64,000 bases of DNA from contig JAKFCX010000062.1 of NCBI GenBank assembly GCA_036676415.1, positions 1-64,000 of the forward strand, in the 5' to 3' direction. Below the pieces are notes generated by a model. It made no database searches and was not told the DNA's origin. It saw only the letters and a program-made list of their open reading frames with translations. Shown here piece after piece: positions 52,020 through 61,277 of the stretch. Each line of letters opens with the position of its first letter. Position 1 is the stretch's first letter. The stretch is from JAEZDC01 sp036676415 (lineage in GTDB: Bacteria; Bacteroidota; Bacteroidia; Chitinophagales; Chitinophagaceae). Made by a program: the position numbers and the translations under genes.

Positions 52020-53510
52020 ATGTCTAAGAATCTCGATAAATACCTGCACCAGCAAATGGATAAACAAGCTGGTATAGACCACGTTACTCACAGAACAAAA
52101 ATTGTTGCAACTGTTGGTCCTGCCTGCGATTCGTATGAACAATTATTAGGTTTGGTAAGAGCAGGTGTAAACGTGTTTCGTTTAAACTTCTCACATGGTG
52201 CACATGAAGATAAAATGCAGATCATTGAACATATCCGCAACATCAACAAAACAGAACCATACAACATAGCAATACTTGGTGACCTCCAGGGTCCAAAACT
52301 TCGTGTAGGAGAAATGGCAGACGGTGGAATGGAAGTAAACCCTGGCGACATTCTCACATTCACCAATGAAAAAGTAGTTGGTACAATGGAGAAGATATAT
52401 GTCTCCTACCCTAATCTTGCAGCTGATGTAAAAGTGGGTAATACCATTCTTATTGATGATGGTAAGATTGAAGTGCGTGTAAAAGAAAAAACAAAAGAGA
52501 AGAATGTAAAAGTGGAAGTGACGATGGGTGGATTCCTGTCTTCCAAAAAAGGAATCAATCTTCCAGATACAAAAATTTCTTTACCTGCACTGACAGAAAA
52601 AGATCTTATCGATCTCGATTTCATCATAGAACAGGAACTTGACTGGGTAGCACTCAGTTTTGTAAGAAGTGTAAAAGACATTATCATCCTTCGTAATAAA
52701 CTGGAAGAAAGTAAAAGCAGGACCAAGATCATTGCCAAGATAGAAAAACCGGAAGCCGTTAATAATATCAGGGATATCATTCTTGAAAGTGATGCCATCA
52801 TGATAGCAAGAGGGGATCTTGGTGTTGAACTACCGATTGAACAGGTGCCGTTGATACAAAAAGACATCATTCGCAAATGTATTCACCGTGCAAAACCAGT
52901 GATCGTTGCTACGCAAATGATGGAAAGTATGATCGATCGTGCAAAACCAAACCGTAGTGAAACCACCGACGTTGCCAATGCTGTGATTGAAGGTGCCGAT
53001 GCAGTAATGCTGAGTGGCGAAACTGCAACAGGTAAACATCCTGCACTGGTGGTTGAAACGATGAGAAAGATCATTCTTGAAGTAGAGAAAAGAGAATACA
53101 GATACAACCGTGAAGAAGACCTGAGGCCACAACCCCACTCTCCTTCTTTTCTTAGCGATGCCATCTGTTACAATGCCTGCAAGATTGCACATGATGTAAA
53201 TGCTGAAGCATTGATCGGTATGACGCAAAGTGGTTACACCGCTTTCATGTTAAGCAGCTATCGTCCAAAAGCCCCTTTATATATTTTCACTAAAATTCGT
53301 GCACTGGTAAACCAGTTAAGCCTTAGCTGGGGTTGCAGGGCTTTCTTTTATGACGAAGAAGATAGCTTGGACGATATCATTCTTGACCAGATAGACATCT
53401 TAAAAGAAAGGGGATTCTTAAAAGCCGGCGATACCATCATCAATACAGGAAGCACTCCGGTTCACCTGCATCTTCCAACAAATGTTTTGAAGATCACCAA
53501 GGTGGATTGA
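52020..53510 (+). CDS. pyk: Pyruvate kinase
   Basis: Pyruvate kinase converts phosphoenolpyruvate and ADP to pyruvate and ATP. The 496-aa product has the expected blocks: TKIVATVGPAC, NVFRLNFSHG, LGDLQGPKLR, the active-site region IIAKIEKPEA, IMIARGDLGVELP and VIVATQMMESM. The C-terminal regulatory domain is present to the end. It follows pfkA and ends in a strong terminator. Confidence 0.97.
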   Translation: MSKNLDKYLHQQMDKQAGIDHVTHRTKIVATVGPACDSYEQLLGLVRAGVNVFRLNFSHGAHEDKMQIIEHIRNINKTEPYNIAILGDLQGPKLRVGEMADGGMEVNPGDILTFTNEKVVGTMEKIYVSYPNLAADVKVGNTILIDDGKIEVRVKEKTKEKNVKVEVTMGGFLSSKKGINLPDTKISLPALTEKDLIDLDFIIEQELDWVALSFVRSVKDIIILRNKLEESKSRTKIIAKIEKPEAVNNIRDIILESDAIMIARGDLGVELPIEQVPLIQKDIIRKCIHRAKPVIVATQMMESMIDRAKPNRSETTDVANAVIEGADAVMLSGETATGKHPALVVETMRKIILEVEKREYRYNREEDLRPQPHSPSFLSDAICYNACKIAHDVNAEALIGMTQSGYTAFMLSSYRPKAPLYIFTKIRALVNQLSLSWGCRAFFYDEEDSLDDIILDQIDILKERGFLKAGDTIINTGSTPVHLHLPTNVLKITKVD

Positions 53511-53547
53511 GAAATATCCTGCCATTTAAACTTCCGATAATATATCA

Positions 53548-53585
53548 GCTGTTGACTATTAACAAAAGGTCAACAGCTTTTTTTA
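53548..53585 (+). terminator. Rho-independent terminator after pyk
   Basis: AGCTGTTGAC (53548-53557) and GTCAACAGCT (53570-53579) form a perfect 10-bp stem with a 12-base loop, followed by a T-run. Confidence 0.92.
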
Positions 53586-53618
53586 TTCACATATACTGAA
53601 GCAGCATCAAAAGCAATT

Positions 53619-53634
53619 AGACTTTTAAAAGTCT
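53619..53634. repeat. 16-bp perfect palindrome upstream of the TPR-CHAT gene
   Basis: AGACTTTTAAAAGTCT is a perfect 16-bp palindrome about 40 bases before the TPR-CHAT start, just before a weak -7-like sequence (TAAATTGA). Its size and position fit a dimeric repressor site; no cognate regulator can be named. Confidence 0.45.
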
Positions 53635-53676
53635 GCTAAATTGACTATCATTATAGTATCAAAACCTTTCATGTTT

Positions 53677-56600
53677 ATGAAACCCCTATGTCTACTTGTT
53701 GCTTTTGCAGCTTGTCTGCTCTGTAGTAATGTGTCTGCACAAACAGAATATGAAAGGATAAAGAAGACGTTTAAGATCACCCAGATCACTGAACATATCG
53801 GAAAAGATTCTGCCTTAGTATACATTCCCGCAACTCCCAAAAGCGGAATCGAAATAGGCTCATCCGGTGTGGTATACACCAAATCCGGTTCGGGTAATTA
53901 CAACGCAGAAATAGGAAATGGATTTGTAGCCGGCAGCACAGAGAAAGGCACGTACATCTACGTAGCCACAGACCAGAAATCTTTAACCGATAGTGCATAC
54001 ATGGTGAAGGAAGGTGATCTCATCACACTTACTGTAAGGGTTCCGGTAAAATCATATAACAGTATATTTTATGAATTGGAAAAACTCGGCGTAACCTTCT
54101 ATAAAAAAGACGACTATCCACTGTACAGTTTCGAAGACCTGCTGATAAACGACAGCAAAAAACATACAGACAGCTTGATTACGGTCGTGATTTCAGAATT
54201 CAAAAAACAATATGAAGTTTTAAGTAAACAGGAAGGTCTTGCGGAAGTTTATACCAAACCACTAGAAGCAGGAAGGCATAAAGGAAAAAGCATTCTGGAT
54301 GTTTATAAAACGGCTACTGCCAAAGATGTTGTCCCATTCCTTTTGTATGCAAAAGAAAATCCCAGGGAATACAGGGGGCAAATGTATTACGCAACTTTTG
54401 CAGGTGCCGTGTGGATGTATGCAAAAAGCCCTTTCAGTTCTGCCGAAATGCTGGACACACTGGCCGCACATCTTTCAAATCCGAAAAAGCTTTCCGAAAA
54501 AGTAATCCAGTACAAAACAGAAATAACCGAAGGATCTTTTGTGAACAGCTGGGTTTTCCAGGCTTTTGCAGACCAGAATAATGGCAATTTACCTGAAGCA
54601 GAAAGAAAACTGAAAGTTTTAGATGTTGTGTCCAAAACACTGGGAGATGATTACAGTCTTGGCCTCACCAATCTTTGTCATGCACAGATCAACCAGAAAA
54701 AATTCGAATATAAAACTGCCATTCGCTATTGCGATTCTGCAGCAAAATATTTCAAACCTTCAGTGCATGGTTTTTATCATGTAGAGATACTCATTAAGAA
54801 AGGCCATTGTTATCGTTACCTGAAAATGCTACCCGAAAGCATTCAGTTTTTTAACCAGGCTATTGCGGTGATGAATGATCCTGCAACCAACTATGGTACT
54901 GATTCACGTAATTCCAATTCTGCAAGGGTGTATGAATCGATCGGTGATGTGTATGAAGAATTTGATGATTTCACCAAAGCAATTGGTGCTTTTAAAAATT
55001 CAATCCGGTTATTTTCGATGGACTCAACCTATGAACAAAAACTTGACCTGGCCCGTGTTCAGAATTCACTGGCAAATGTGTACAAAAACCAGGGGGCATA
55101 CCAGGATGCTTTCGAGATTTACAAAGAACTAAAAACAACTTACACTAAGGTTAGCAATCTCAGCAGCACCGCTTCTACATTAAACGATCTTGGATATGTA
55201 GTATTCAAACAGGGCAAGTATGAAGATGCAATGACCTATCACAAATCAGCAGAAAATCTCTACGTGTATTTAAAAAGATTTGGCAAAGCAGGATTCTCTC
55301 TTTCACAAGTAGGCCAGGCTTACTGGAATCTCGGTAACTATGATTCTGCCATTGCTGCACATGCAAAGGCCATCGAATACGAAAAGGTGGATGAGAGTTA
55401 TGATGATCTTGCTTACTCGTGGAATAAACTCGCTGACTTGTACAAGATCGTTGGTGATAAAAATAAAGCCCTTGATGCCCTCGACAGCACTTCGCATTAT
55501 TTTCTTTTAGCAAAAGACAGTGCAGGTCTTATCAAAAATCTTTTGAACGTTGGAGAAGTATATGAAAAAGATGGTCAATACCAGAAAGCATTTAATTATT
55601 ACAGCCAGGCACACGGTTTCAATCTGAAAAGAAATAATCGATCTGAAATTGCCAATAGTTATTTCAAAATGGCTTATGCTGCATATAACTATGATACAGC
55701 ACTGGCAAGAAAAAATTACCTGGAATGTTACAACCTGGCCAAACAAATAGGTGACAAGTCAAACATATTATATTCATCACTCAACCTTGGAATTCTTGCT
55801 GTTCGGCATTACAAATACGACCTCGCTGATAAATATTATGCCGAAGGTCTTGCCTTGGCAATTGACCAGCAGAGCAAAACTGATGAAGCCTGGGCTTATA
55901 CCAAAATAGCAGATGGTGCCACACAGAAACTAGAATACGATGAAGCAATCAGGATGTATGAGAAAGCTATCAACATTTATGATTCACTTGGCGAAAAATC
56001 ACAGGTGCCCTGGCTCAATTCATCTATCGGCTACGCCTTAGGCTGTAAAGGTGATTTCACAGGATCACTGGGTTATTATGAGAAGATGAAGTCCATGGGT
56101 TATGAATTGAAAAATAATGCCTACGTAGCCAGTGCACTCAGTAGTATGAGTTTTGTGTACAGCATCTTTGGTGAACACAAGAAGGCATTGGCTACAGCAG
56201 ATAGTGCCTTGCAGATATTTGTTGAACTCAAGAATAACTGGCAAATAGCCAATACCTACGGAACACTTGGAAGTGTGTATAGCGGCATGGGTGATTACCA
56301 GAATGCCATTAAATATCATTTACTTTCAGACAGTTTATATAGAGTAGAGAAAGACGAGATTTCAAGAAGCATTCCCCAGAATAATATAGGTGTCGTGTAC
56401 TATTTCCAGGCAGATTATGATAAATCTCTCACCTATTTCATGGAAGCAGACAGGATCAATCAAATTGCAAAAGTGGTGAATGAAAGTGTGCTGATAACAA
56501 GAATCAATATTGGCGAAATTTATCTAACCAAAAAGAATTATGCACTGGCAACAAAATATCTTGAAGATGCCAATAAAATATCAAGAGATAAAAAGTTGCT

Positions 56601-58446
56601 TCGTATGTGGGGTACATCTTCGTTATTGCTGGGTAAGCTTGCTTTGGAAACCGGGAAACCGCAGGAAGCTTTAAAATTTCTTCTCGAAGCAAGAGTTAGA
56701 TCGTCGCAATCCAATGTACTTGACCGGGTAGTAGAAGCAGATATTTACTTGGGTAAAACTTATAGTACCTTAAATAACGCTGAAGCTATCCCATCTTTAA
56801 AATCAGCTATCGAACTTGCAAAAAGAATCGAATCCAAGTATTTATGGCAAGGGTTGTATGAACTCGGACTAATCTATTACAACAAAGGCATGTTCGATTC
56901 TGCTACTATTGTTTTTAAAGAAGCAGTAGCAGATGTGGAAGCATCAGGTTCAAAATTATTTGGCGGAGCAGAAGCACAAAAATTGTATGCAGCGGATGTA
57001 AAGAAGATCGATTTGTATAATAAGCTGGTAGCGGGACTTGCTAAATTAAACAAATCAGAAGAAGCATTGTTCTATGCTGATAAAAGCAACTCGCAGGCCA
57101 TCAAAGAAAAACTGGAGCAGTCAGGTATCGTTACCACTGATAAAGAAAAAAGCGAGGCATTAAAGAAAGGTAATGAACTCTTACAAAAACAAAATGCCAT
57201 TCAACAAGCCATTGCAAAAGAAAATGCCAAGCCCGAAAAAGAAAGAAACAAAGAACTCATCGCATCACTCGAAAGCGTAAAGAAAGTAGCGGAAGAAGAT
57301 TATCTCAATTTCATAGATGCATTAGTAGCAAAATATGAAGACCTGAAAAGTTATTTCGCCAAAACAAATCCTGCAGATTTCAGAAATTATATTGATTATA
57401 TACCTGACAGCACGATCGTTATTCTATATGTGATCAATGGAGACCAGTTACTCATCTTCACCGTCACCAACCAGGAAACAGCCATCAAGGTTGTTGAGAT
57501 GAAGAACGACATCAACAAACAGGCAAGTCGTTTACTGGGTATTTTAAAGAACCCTGAAAATGCAACAGGCACAGGAGCCGTTCAGGTAAGATCAACCATC
57601 AAATCGAAAGATGCCATTAAAGGAGATTTCAAAATAGAATCTACTTTGTTGTACAACATGCTCATCACTCCTATCGAAGATCAACTGGCCGGCAAAAAGA
57701 ATATTTGCATAATCCCAAATTCAAAACTCAGCAGTATTCCTTTTGCATCACTGGGAACGGTTACAGAAAAAGGCAGTTTCAAATTCCTGATAGAAGATTA
57801 CTGTTTGTTCTACACCAACAAAATGGACATCTTCTCAAAACCATACAAAGCCCGAAACATCAATGCATCATTCATTGCATTTGGTAATCCTGATAAAACT
57901 TTACCGGGAGCTTCCCAGGAAGTGAGTAATATCAAAGACCTTTATCCTAACACAACTGTTTACCTCGAAGATGAAGCCACAGAGCAAAGAGCAAAAGATG
58001 GTTTGAAAAGTTTCCGTTATGTGCATTTTGCAACACATGGTGTCCTCGATAACAGCAACTTCACCAACTCCTACATCCTCTTCAATAAAGACGGAGCGAA
58101 TGATGGAAAATTCACGCTAGCTGAGATCAATGGGCAGATCAAAGATGAAACGGATATGATCTTCTTATCTGCTTGCGAATTGGCTGTTTCGCAGGAAATA
58201 TCAAAAGGCTGGGATATCTCAGTGCTCAATGCATTCCTCAATAACAGGATCAGGACAGGTGTTGCATCGCTTTGGCAGGTACCGGATGAAGCAACAACTA
58301 TTCTTCTAACAGAGTTCTACAAAAACCTGAAAACGATGACACGTTCAGAGGCTTTGAGACATGCACAGGCTGTTCTCAGCCAGAATCCGAAATATTCACA
58401 TCCGTATAACTGGGGTGCTTTTGTAATGTATGGTGAGTGGCGGTAA
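53677..58446 (+). CDS. Exported TPR-repeat protein with C-terminal CHAT protease domain
   Basis: The product (1589 aa from the ATG at 53677; an ATG two codons earlier is possible) has a signal peptide (cleavage near NVSAQ). Residues about 270-1130 are TPR repeats, many in the pattern A-x3-LG-x-VY or N-x-G-x-VY. A charged helical segment (about 1130-1200) leads to a CHAT domain, a caspase-fold protease domain: His1454 in HFATHG and Cys1500 in LSACELA form the dyad, and GVASLWQVPDEAT matches the family. No T9SS sorting domain is present. Periplasmic or surface location is predicted; trigger and substrate are unknown. Confidence 0.9.
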   Translation: MKPLCLLVAFAACLLCSNVSAQTEYERIKKTFKITQITEHIGKDSALVYIPATPKSGIEIGSSGVVYTKSGSGNYNAEIGNGFVAGSTEKGTYIYVATDQKSLTDSAYMVKEGDLITLTVRVPVKSYNSIFYELEKLGVTFYKKDDYPLYSFEDLLINDSKKHTDSLITVVISEFKKQYEVLSKQEGLAEVYTKPLEAGRHKGKSILDVYKTATAKDVVPFLLYAKENPREYRGQMYYATFAGAVWMYAKSPFSSAEMLDTLAAHLSNPKKLSEKVIQYKTEITEGSFVNSWVFQAFADQNNGNLPEAERKLKVLDVVSKTLGDDYSLGLTNLCHAQINQKKFEYKTAIRYCDSAAKYFKPSVHGFYHVEILIKKGHCYRYLKMLPESIQFFNQAIAVMNDPATNYGTDSRNSNSARVYESIGDVYEEFDDFTKAIGAFKNSIRLFSMDSTYEQKLDLARVQNSLANVYKNQGAYQDAFEIYKELKTTYTKVSNLSSTASTLNDLGYVVFKQGKYEDAMTYHKSAENLYVYLKRFGKAGFSLSQVGQAYWNLGNYDSAIAAHAKAIEYEKVDESYDDLAYSWNKLADLYKIVGDKNKALDALDSTSHYFLLAKDSAGLIKNLLNVGEVYEKDGQYQKAFNYYSQAHGFNLKRNNRSEIANSYFKMAYAAYNYDTALARKNYLECYNLAKQIGDKSNILYSSLNLGILAVRHYKYDLADKYYAEGLALAIDQQSKTDEAWAYTKIADGATQKLEYDEAIRMYEKAINIYDSLGEKSQVPWLNSSIGYALGCKGDFTGSLGYYEKMKSMGYELKNNAYVASALSSMSFVYSIFGEHKKALATADSALQIFVELKNNWQIANTYGTLGSVYSGMGDYQNAIKYHLLSDSLYRVEKDEISRSIPQNNIGVVYYFQADYDKSLTYFMEADRINQIAKVVNESVLITRINIGEIYLTKKNYALATKYLEDANKISRDKKLLRMWGTSSLLLGKLALETGKPQEALKFLLEARVRSSQSNVLDRVVEADIYLGKTYSTLNNAEAIPSLKSAIELAKRIESKYLWQGLYELGLIYYNKGMFDSATIVFKEAVADVEASGSKLFGGAEAQKLYAADVKKIDLYNKLVAGLAKLNKSEEALFYADKSNSQAIKEKLEQSGIVTTDKEKSEALKKGNELLQKQNAIQQAIAKENAKPEKERNKELIASLESVKKVAEEDYLNFIDALVAKYEDLKSYFAKTNPADFRNYIDYIPDSTIVILYVINGDQLLIFTVTNQETAIKVVEMKNDINKQASRLLGILKNPENATGTGAVQVRSTIKSKDAIKGDFKIESTLLYNMLITPIEDQLAGKKNICIIPNSKLSSIPFASLGTVTEKGSFKFLIEDYCLFYTNKMDIFSKPYKARNINASFIAFGNPDKTLPGASQEVSNIKDLYPNTTVYLEDEATEQRAKDGLKSFRYVHFATHGVLDNSNFTNSYILFNKDGANDGKFTLAEINGQIKDETDMIFLSACELAVSQEISKGWDISVLNAFLNNRIRTGVASLWQVPDEATTILLTEFYKNLKTMTRSEALRHAQAVLSQNPKYSHPYNWGAFVMYGEWR

Positions 58447-58503
58447 ACAGTTTGACCGTCTTGTACTGAGATAAAAGCAAAAAGGCCGGAAAGATTATTA
58501 GTC

Positions 58504-58536
58504 AACTTTTCTAAAGTTTAGAACTTTGGAAAAGTT
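58504..58536. repeat. 15-bp near-perfect inverted repeat after the TPR-CHAT gene
   Basis: AACTTTTCTAAAGTT and AACTTTGGAAAAGTT pair with two mismatches around a three-base spacer (TAG), followed by TTTATT. It could be an A/T-rich terminator for the CHAT gene or an operator for the hexosaminidase gene. Confidence 0.5.
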
Positions 58537-58584
58537 TTATTCTAATATTTTATATTACCAACTTACATTTTTCATAGCATCACC

Positions 58585-58625
58585 TGTTGTGTCACACTCT
58601 TGTGCGTTTTGTTCTTTATTGAACA
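58585..58625 (+). repeat. Dispersed intergenic repeat, copy 8
   Basis: The plus strand reads TGTTGTGTCACACTCTTG and continues TGCGTTTTGTTC, then TTATTGAAC. The ATTGAAC segment also follows copy 1 at the same relative place. It reads toward the hexosaminidase gene. Confidence 0.75.
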
Positions 58626-58637
58626 AACCAAAACCTG

Positions 58638-58645
58638 TAGCTTTC
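58638..58645 (+). promoter_or_regulatory. Possible -7 element (TAGCTTTC) of the hexosaminidase gene
   Basis: This has one mismatch to TAnnTTTG and, as for the TPR gene at 1921, is followed by only four bases before the ATG, which would give a leaderless transcript. Confidence 0.35.
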
Positions 58646-58649
58646 CGGT

Positions 58650-61031
58650 ATGAAAAAGCTGTTGACACTTTTACTAATGCTGTTTTCAATTGCAGCACAA
58701 TCACAGGAAATATCAATCATCCCAAAACCGGATTCTGTATTATTAAAGAAAGGTACAACAGTAATCGGTTATCGAACAGTATACATCATGGCTGATGAAG
58801 AGAATAAAAATGCAGCTTTGTTTCTTCAGCAATATCTTAAAAAAAACTATGGTCTATCGCTAACGGTTATCAAACCATTTTCGGCTAAACAAGCTAATTA
58901 TATAAAACTCATCACCCGGAAATTTATCACTGCACCTCAATCCGATGCCTATGTGCTAAAAGTTGATAAAGGCATCATAGAAATTGAAGGAGATACTTAT
59001 GCAGGAACTTTTCATGGCATTCAAACACTGATACAACTATTGCCTGTTCCTAAACCAAAAGGCCAACGTCATACTTTTTTATCAATACCCAATGTTTATA
59101 TCACCGATGCGCCATGTTTTTCTTATCGAGGAATTCATTTCGATGTGTGCCGTCATTTCTTTAATGTTTCCTTCGTCAAACAATACATCGATTATTTAGC
59201 ACTGCATAAGTTCAATACTTTTCACTGGCACCTAACAGATGACCAGGGCTGGAGAATAGACATTAAAAAATATCCCAAGCTCACTTCTGTTGGTGGTTGG
59301 AGAAACGGAACCATCATTGGCCGTTATCCCGGTAAAGGAAATGACAGCTTACATTATGGTGGCTATTATACACAGGAACAAATAAAAGAGGTTGTAAAAT
59401 ATGCAGCAGATCGTTTCATCACTGTTATTCCTGAAATTGAAATGCCGGGTCATGCTTCTGCAGCAATTGCTGCCTATCCTGAACTCAGTTGTTTTCCCGA
59501 AAAAGATACTAAGATCGCAAAAGGAACAGCCTGGGCCGGACCAACAAGAGGAAAACAGGTACAGCAAGCCTGGGGTGTGTTTGATGATATATTCTGTGCA
59601 GGTAAAGATGAGACATTCCATTTCCTTGAAGGTGTGTTAGATGAAGTGGTAGAATTATTCCCTTCTAAATACATTCATATTGGTGGAGATGAAGCACCGA
59701 AAACACATTGGAAAAGTTGTACTAAATGCCAGCAAAGAATAAAAGACCTTGGCTTGAAGGACGAACATGGATTGCAGAGTTATTTCATTCAACGAATGGA
59801 AAAATATATGAATAGTAAAGGCAAACAGATCATCGGTTGGGACGAAATATTAGAAGGTGGTCTTGCACCCAATGCAACAGTAATGAGCTGGCAGGGAGAG
59901 AAAGGTGGTATTGAAGCAGCGAAGCAAAAACATGATGTGGTAATGACTCCAGGTAACTGGTGTTATTTTGATCACTCACAAAGCCGTAATGAAGATTCGG
60001 TAACATTTGGTGCCTATACTCCAATTGAAGAAGTGTACAGCTATGATCCAGTTCCTGCACAATTAAATGCAGAAGAAGCAAAACACATATTAGGTGCACA
60101 GGCCAATTTGTGGACCGAATACATAAAGAACACCCGTAAAGTAGAATACCAGTTGTTCCCGAGAATTGCAGCCATGAGTGAAGTAGTGTGGACAGCAAAA
60201 GAGAAAAGAGATTCTGCTGATTTTGAGAGAAGATTGCAACAACAATTCAAGAGATATGATATGTGGGGAGTGAATTATAGTAAAGCATTGTATGGAATAA
60301 AAGATAATATTGCTCCGACTAAAGAATTCTCAGGAGTTATTTGGAATGCCTATTCAAAAAGTTCTTTTAAAATGATGTTTGAACTGCTGCCTTATTCAGA
60401 TTCAATACAAGGCTGGTCAGTTTATCCACCTCTATCAGCATTTAATAAAATCCATACCGTTCCAATAACAATAAAGGAGAGTGGTTTGGCCGTAGCGGTC
60501 TTAATGAAAGATAATGGTGAGGTTATCGATCATCTACTACGAAAAATATCATTCAATAAAGCCACCGGCAAAAAGATCACAACCAACTTCCCTCCTTCTC
60601 CAGCTTATCCCGGTAACGGTGGTGTTTTTGGTTTAGTGAATGGTGTAAGAGCTGATAAGTTCACTTCTCCTGAATGGTTAGGATGGAATGGTAAAGACGT
60701 AGAGATCACGATTGATCTTGGCAAGAATGATCTTGTTTCAGAAGTAATATTACATGCATGGAAACAGGAACCCAGCTGGATCTATTTACCGGAATCTGTT
60801 GACATAACATTCAACTATAAAGATGCATCAGGTGACATTCAAACCTCAGGATTTGAATTTGAAAAACCTGAAGAAGGCTGGGGTGAAGACAGACAATTGA
60901 AATTCAACTTTGCACCACAAAGAGCAAGTACCATCATCATCAAAATAAAACCATTGATGAAAATTCCTGAAGGACGACAAGGTGCAGGCAGAACTGCCTG
61001 GGTTTTCTTAGATGAGATAGAGATCAACTGA
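58650..61031 (+). CDS. Exported GH20 beta-N-acetylhexosaminidase
   Basis: The 793-aa product should remove terminal N-acetylhexosamine residues, for example from chitin or peptidoglycan fragments or glycans. A signal peptide (cleavage near AQSQ) is followed by the GH20 N-terminal domain (about 20-150) and the catalytic barrel (about 150-500). Key features are FHWHLTDDQGWR, PEIEMPGH and the catalytic pair Asp347-Glu348 in IHIGGDEAPK. The C-terminal part resembles a discoidin or chitobiase C-terminal domain. No T9SS sorting signal is present, so a periplasmic or outer-membrane location is likely. The stop abuts that of the convergent ferredoxin gene. Confidence 0.93.
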   Translation: MKKLLTLLLMLFSIAAQSQEISIIPKPDSVLLKKGTTVIGYRTVYIMADEENKNAALFLQQYLKKNYGLSLTVIKPFSAKQANYIKLITRKFITAPQSDAYVLKVDKGIIEIEGDTYAGTFHGIQTLIQLLPVPKPKGQRHTFLSIPNVYITDAPCFSYRGIHFDVCRHFFNVSFVKQYIDYLALHKFNTFHWHLTDDQGWRIDIKKYPKLTSVGGWRNGTIIGRYPGKGNDSLHYGGYYTQEQIKEVVKYAADRFITVIPEIEMPGHASAAIAAYPELSCFPEKDTKIAKGTAWAGPTRGKQVQQAWGVFDDIFCAGKDETFHFLEGVLDEVVELFPSKYIHIGGDEAPKTHWKSCTKCQQRIKDLGLKDEHGLQSYFIQRMEKYMNSKGKQIIGWDEILEGGLAPNATVMSWQGEKGGIEAAKQKHDVVMTPGNWCYFDHSQSRNEDSVTFGAYTPIEEVYSYDPVPAQLNAEEAKHILGAQANLWTEYIKNTRKVEYQLFPRIAAMSEVVWTAKEKRDSADFERRLQQQFKRYDMWGVNYSKALYGIKDNIAPTKEFSGVIWNAYSKSSFKMMFELLPYSDSIQGWSVYPPLSAFNKIHTVPITIKESGLAVAVLMKDNGEVIDHLLRKISFNKATGKKITTNFPPSPAYPGNGGVFGLVNGVRADKFTSPEWLGWNGKDVEITIDLGKNDLVSEVILHAWKQEPSWIYLPESVDITFNYKDASGDIQTSGFEFEKPEEGWGEDRQLKFNFAPQRASTIIIKIKPLMKIPEGRQGAGRTAWVFLDEIEIN

Positions 61032-61277
61032 TCAGAGGTCAGTGATCTTAATAATATTTACAGGACAAGCTTTTGCTGCCTTTACATTGGCCATCTTTTC
61101 ATCGTCGGATATCTTCACACTCCAGAAACCTTTTTTAGATAACCCATCCAGTAAGATACTCTTGCCATCGATCCTGCTCATTGCCCATCGAAAAGGTGCA
61201 TACTCCACACAGTAGTTGCAACCAATGCATTTTTCCCGTTGATGCGTTATAATTATACCGCTACTCCGTTTCTTCAT
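61032..61277 (-). CDS. Single-cluster 4Fe-4S ferredoxin
   Basis: An 81-aa product with cysteines Cys17-x2-Cys20-x2-Cys23 and Cys71-Pro, the ligands of one [4Fe-4S] cluster. The start at 61277 lies inside the upstream U32-family gene, a 17-base overlap. This arrangement suggests the ferredoxin supplies electrons to, or is made together with, that iron-sulfur enzyme; this link is inference. Confidence 0.85.
   Translation of the reverse strand: MKKRSSGIIITHQREKCIGCNYCVEYAPFRWAMSRIDGKSILLDGLSKKGFWSVKISDDEKMANVKAAKACPVNIIKITDL

Noticed and set aside
52088..53228. Several open frames antisense to pyruvate kinase
   Set aside because: They lie opposite a highly conserved enzyme gene with no independent evidence of coding.
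53641..53676. Upstream TTG start for the TPR-CHAT gene
   Set aside because: It would place a polar leader before the signal peptide and overlap the likely promoter; ATG at 53677 (or 53671) gives a normal signal peptide.
46934..58446. A phage-defence system built around the caspase and CHAT proteins
   Set aside because: Both carry signal peptides, the genes between them are glycolytic or sugar enzymes, and no nuclease, gasdermin, reverse transcriptase or other defence partner is present.
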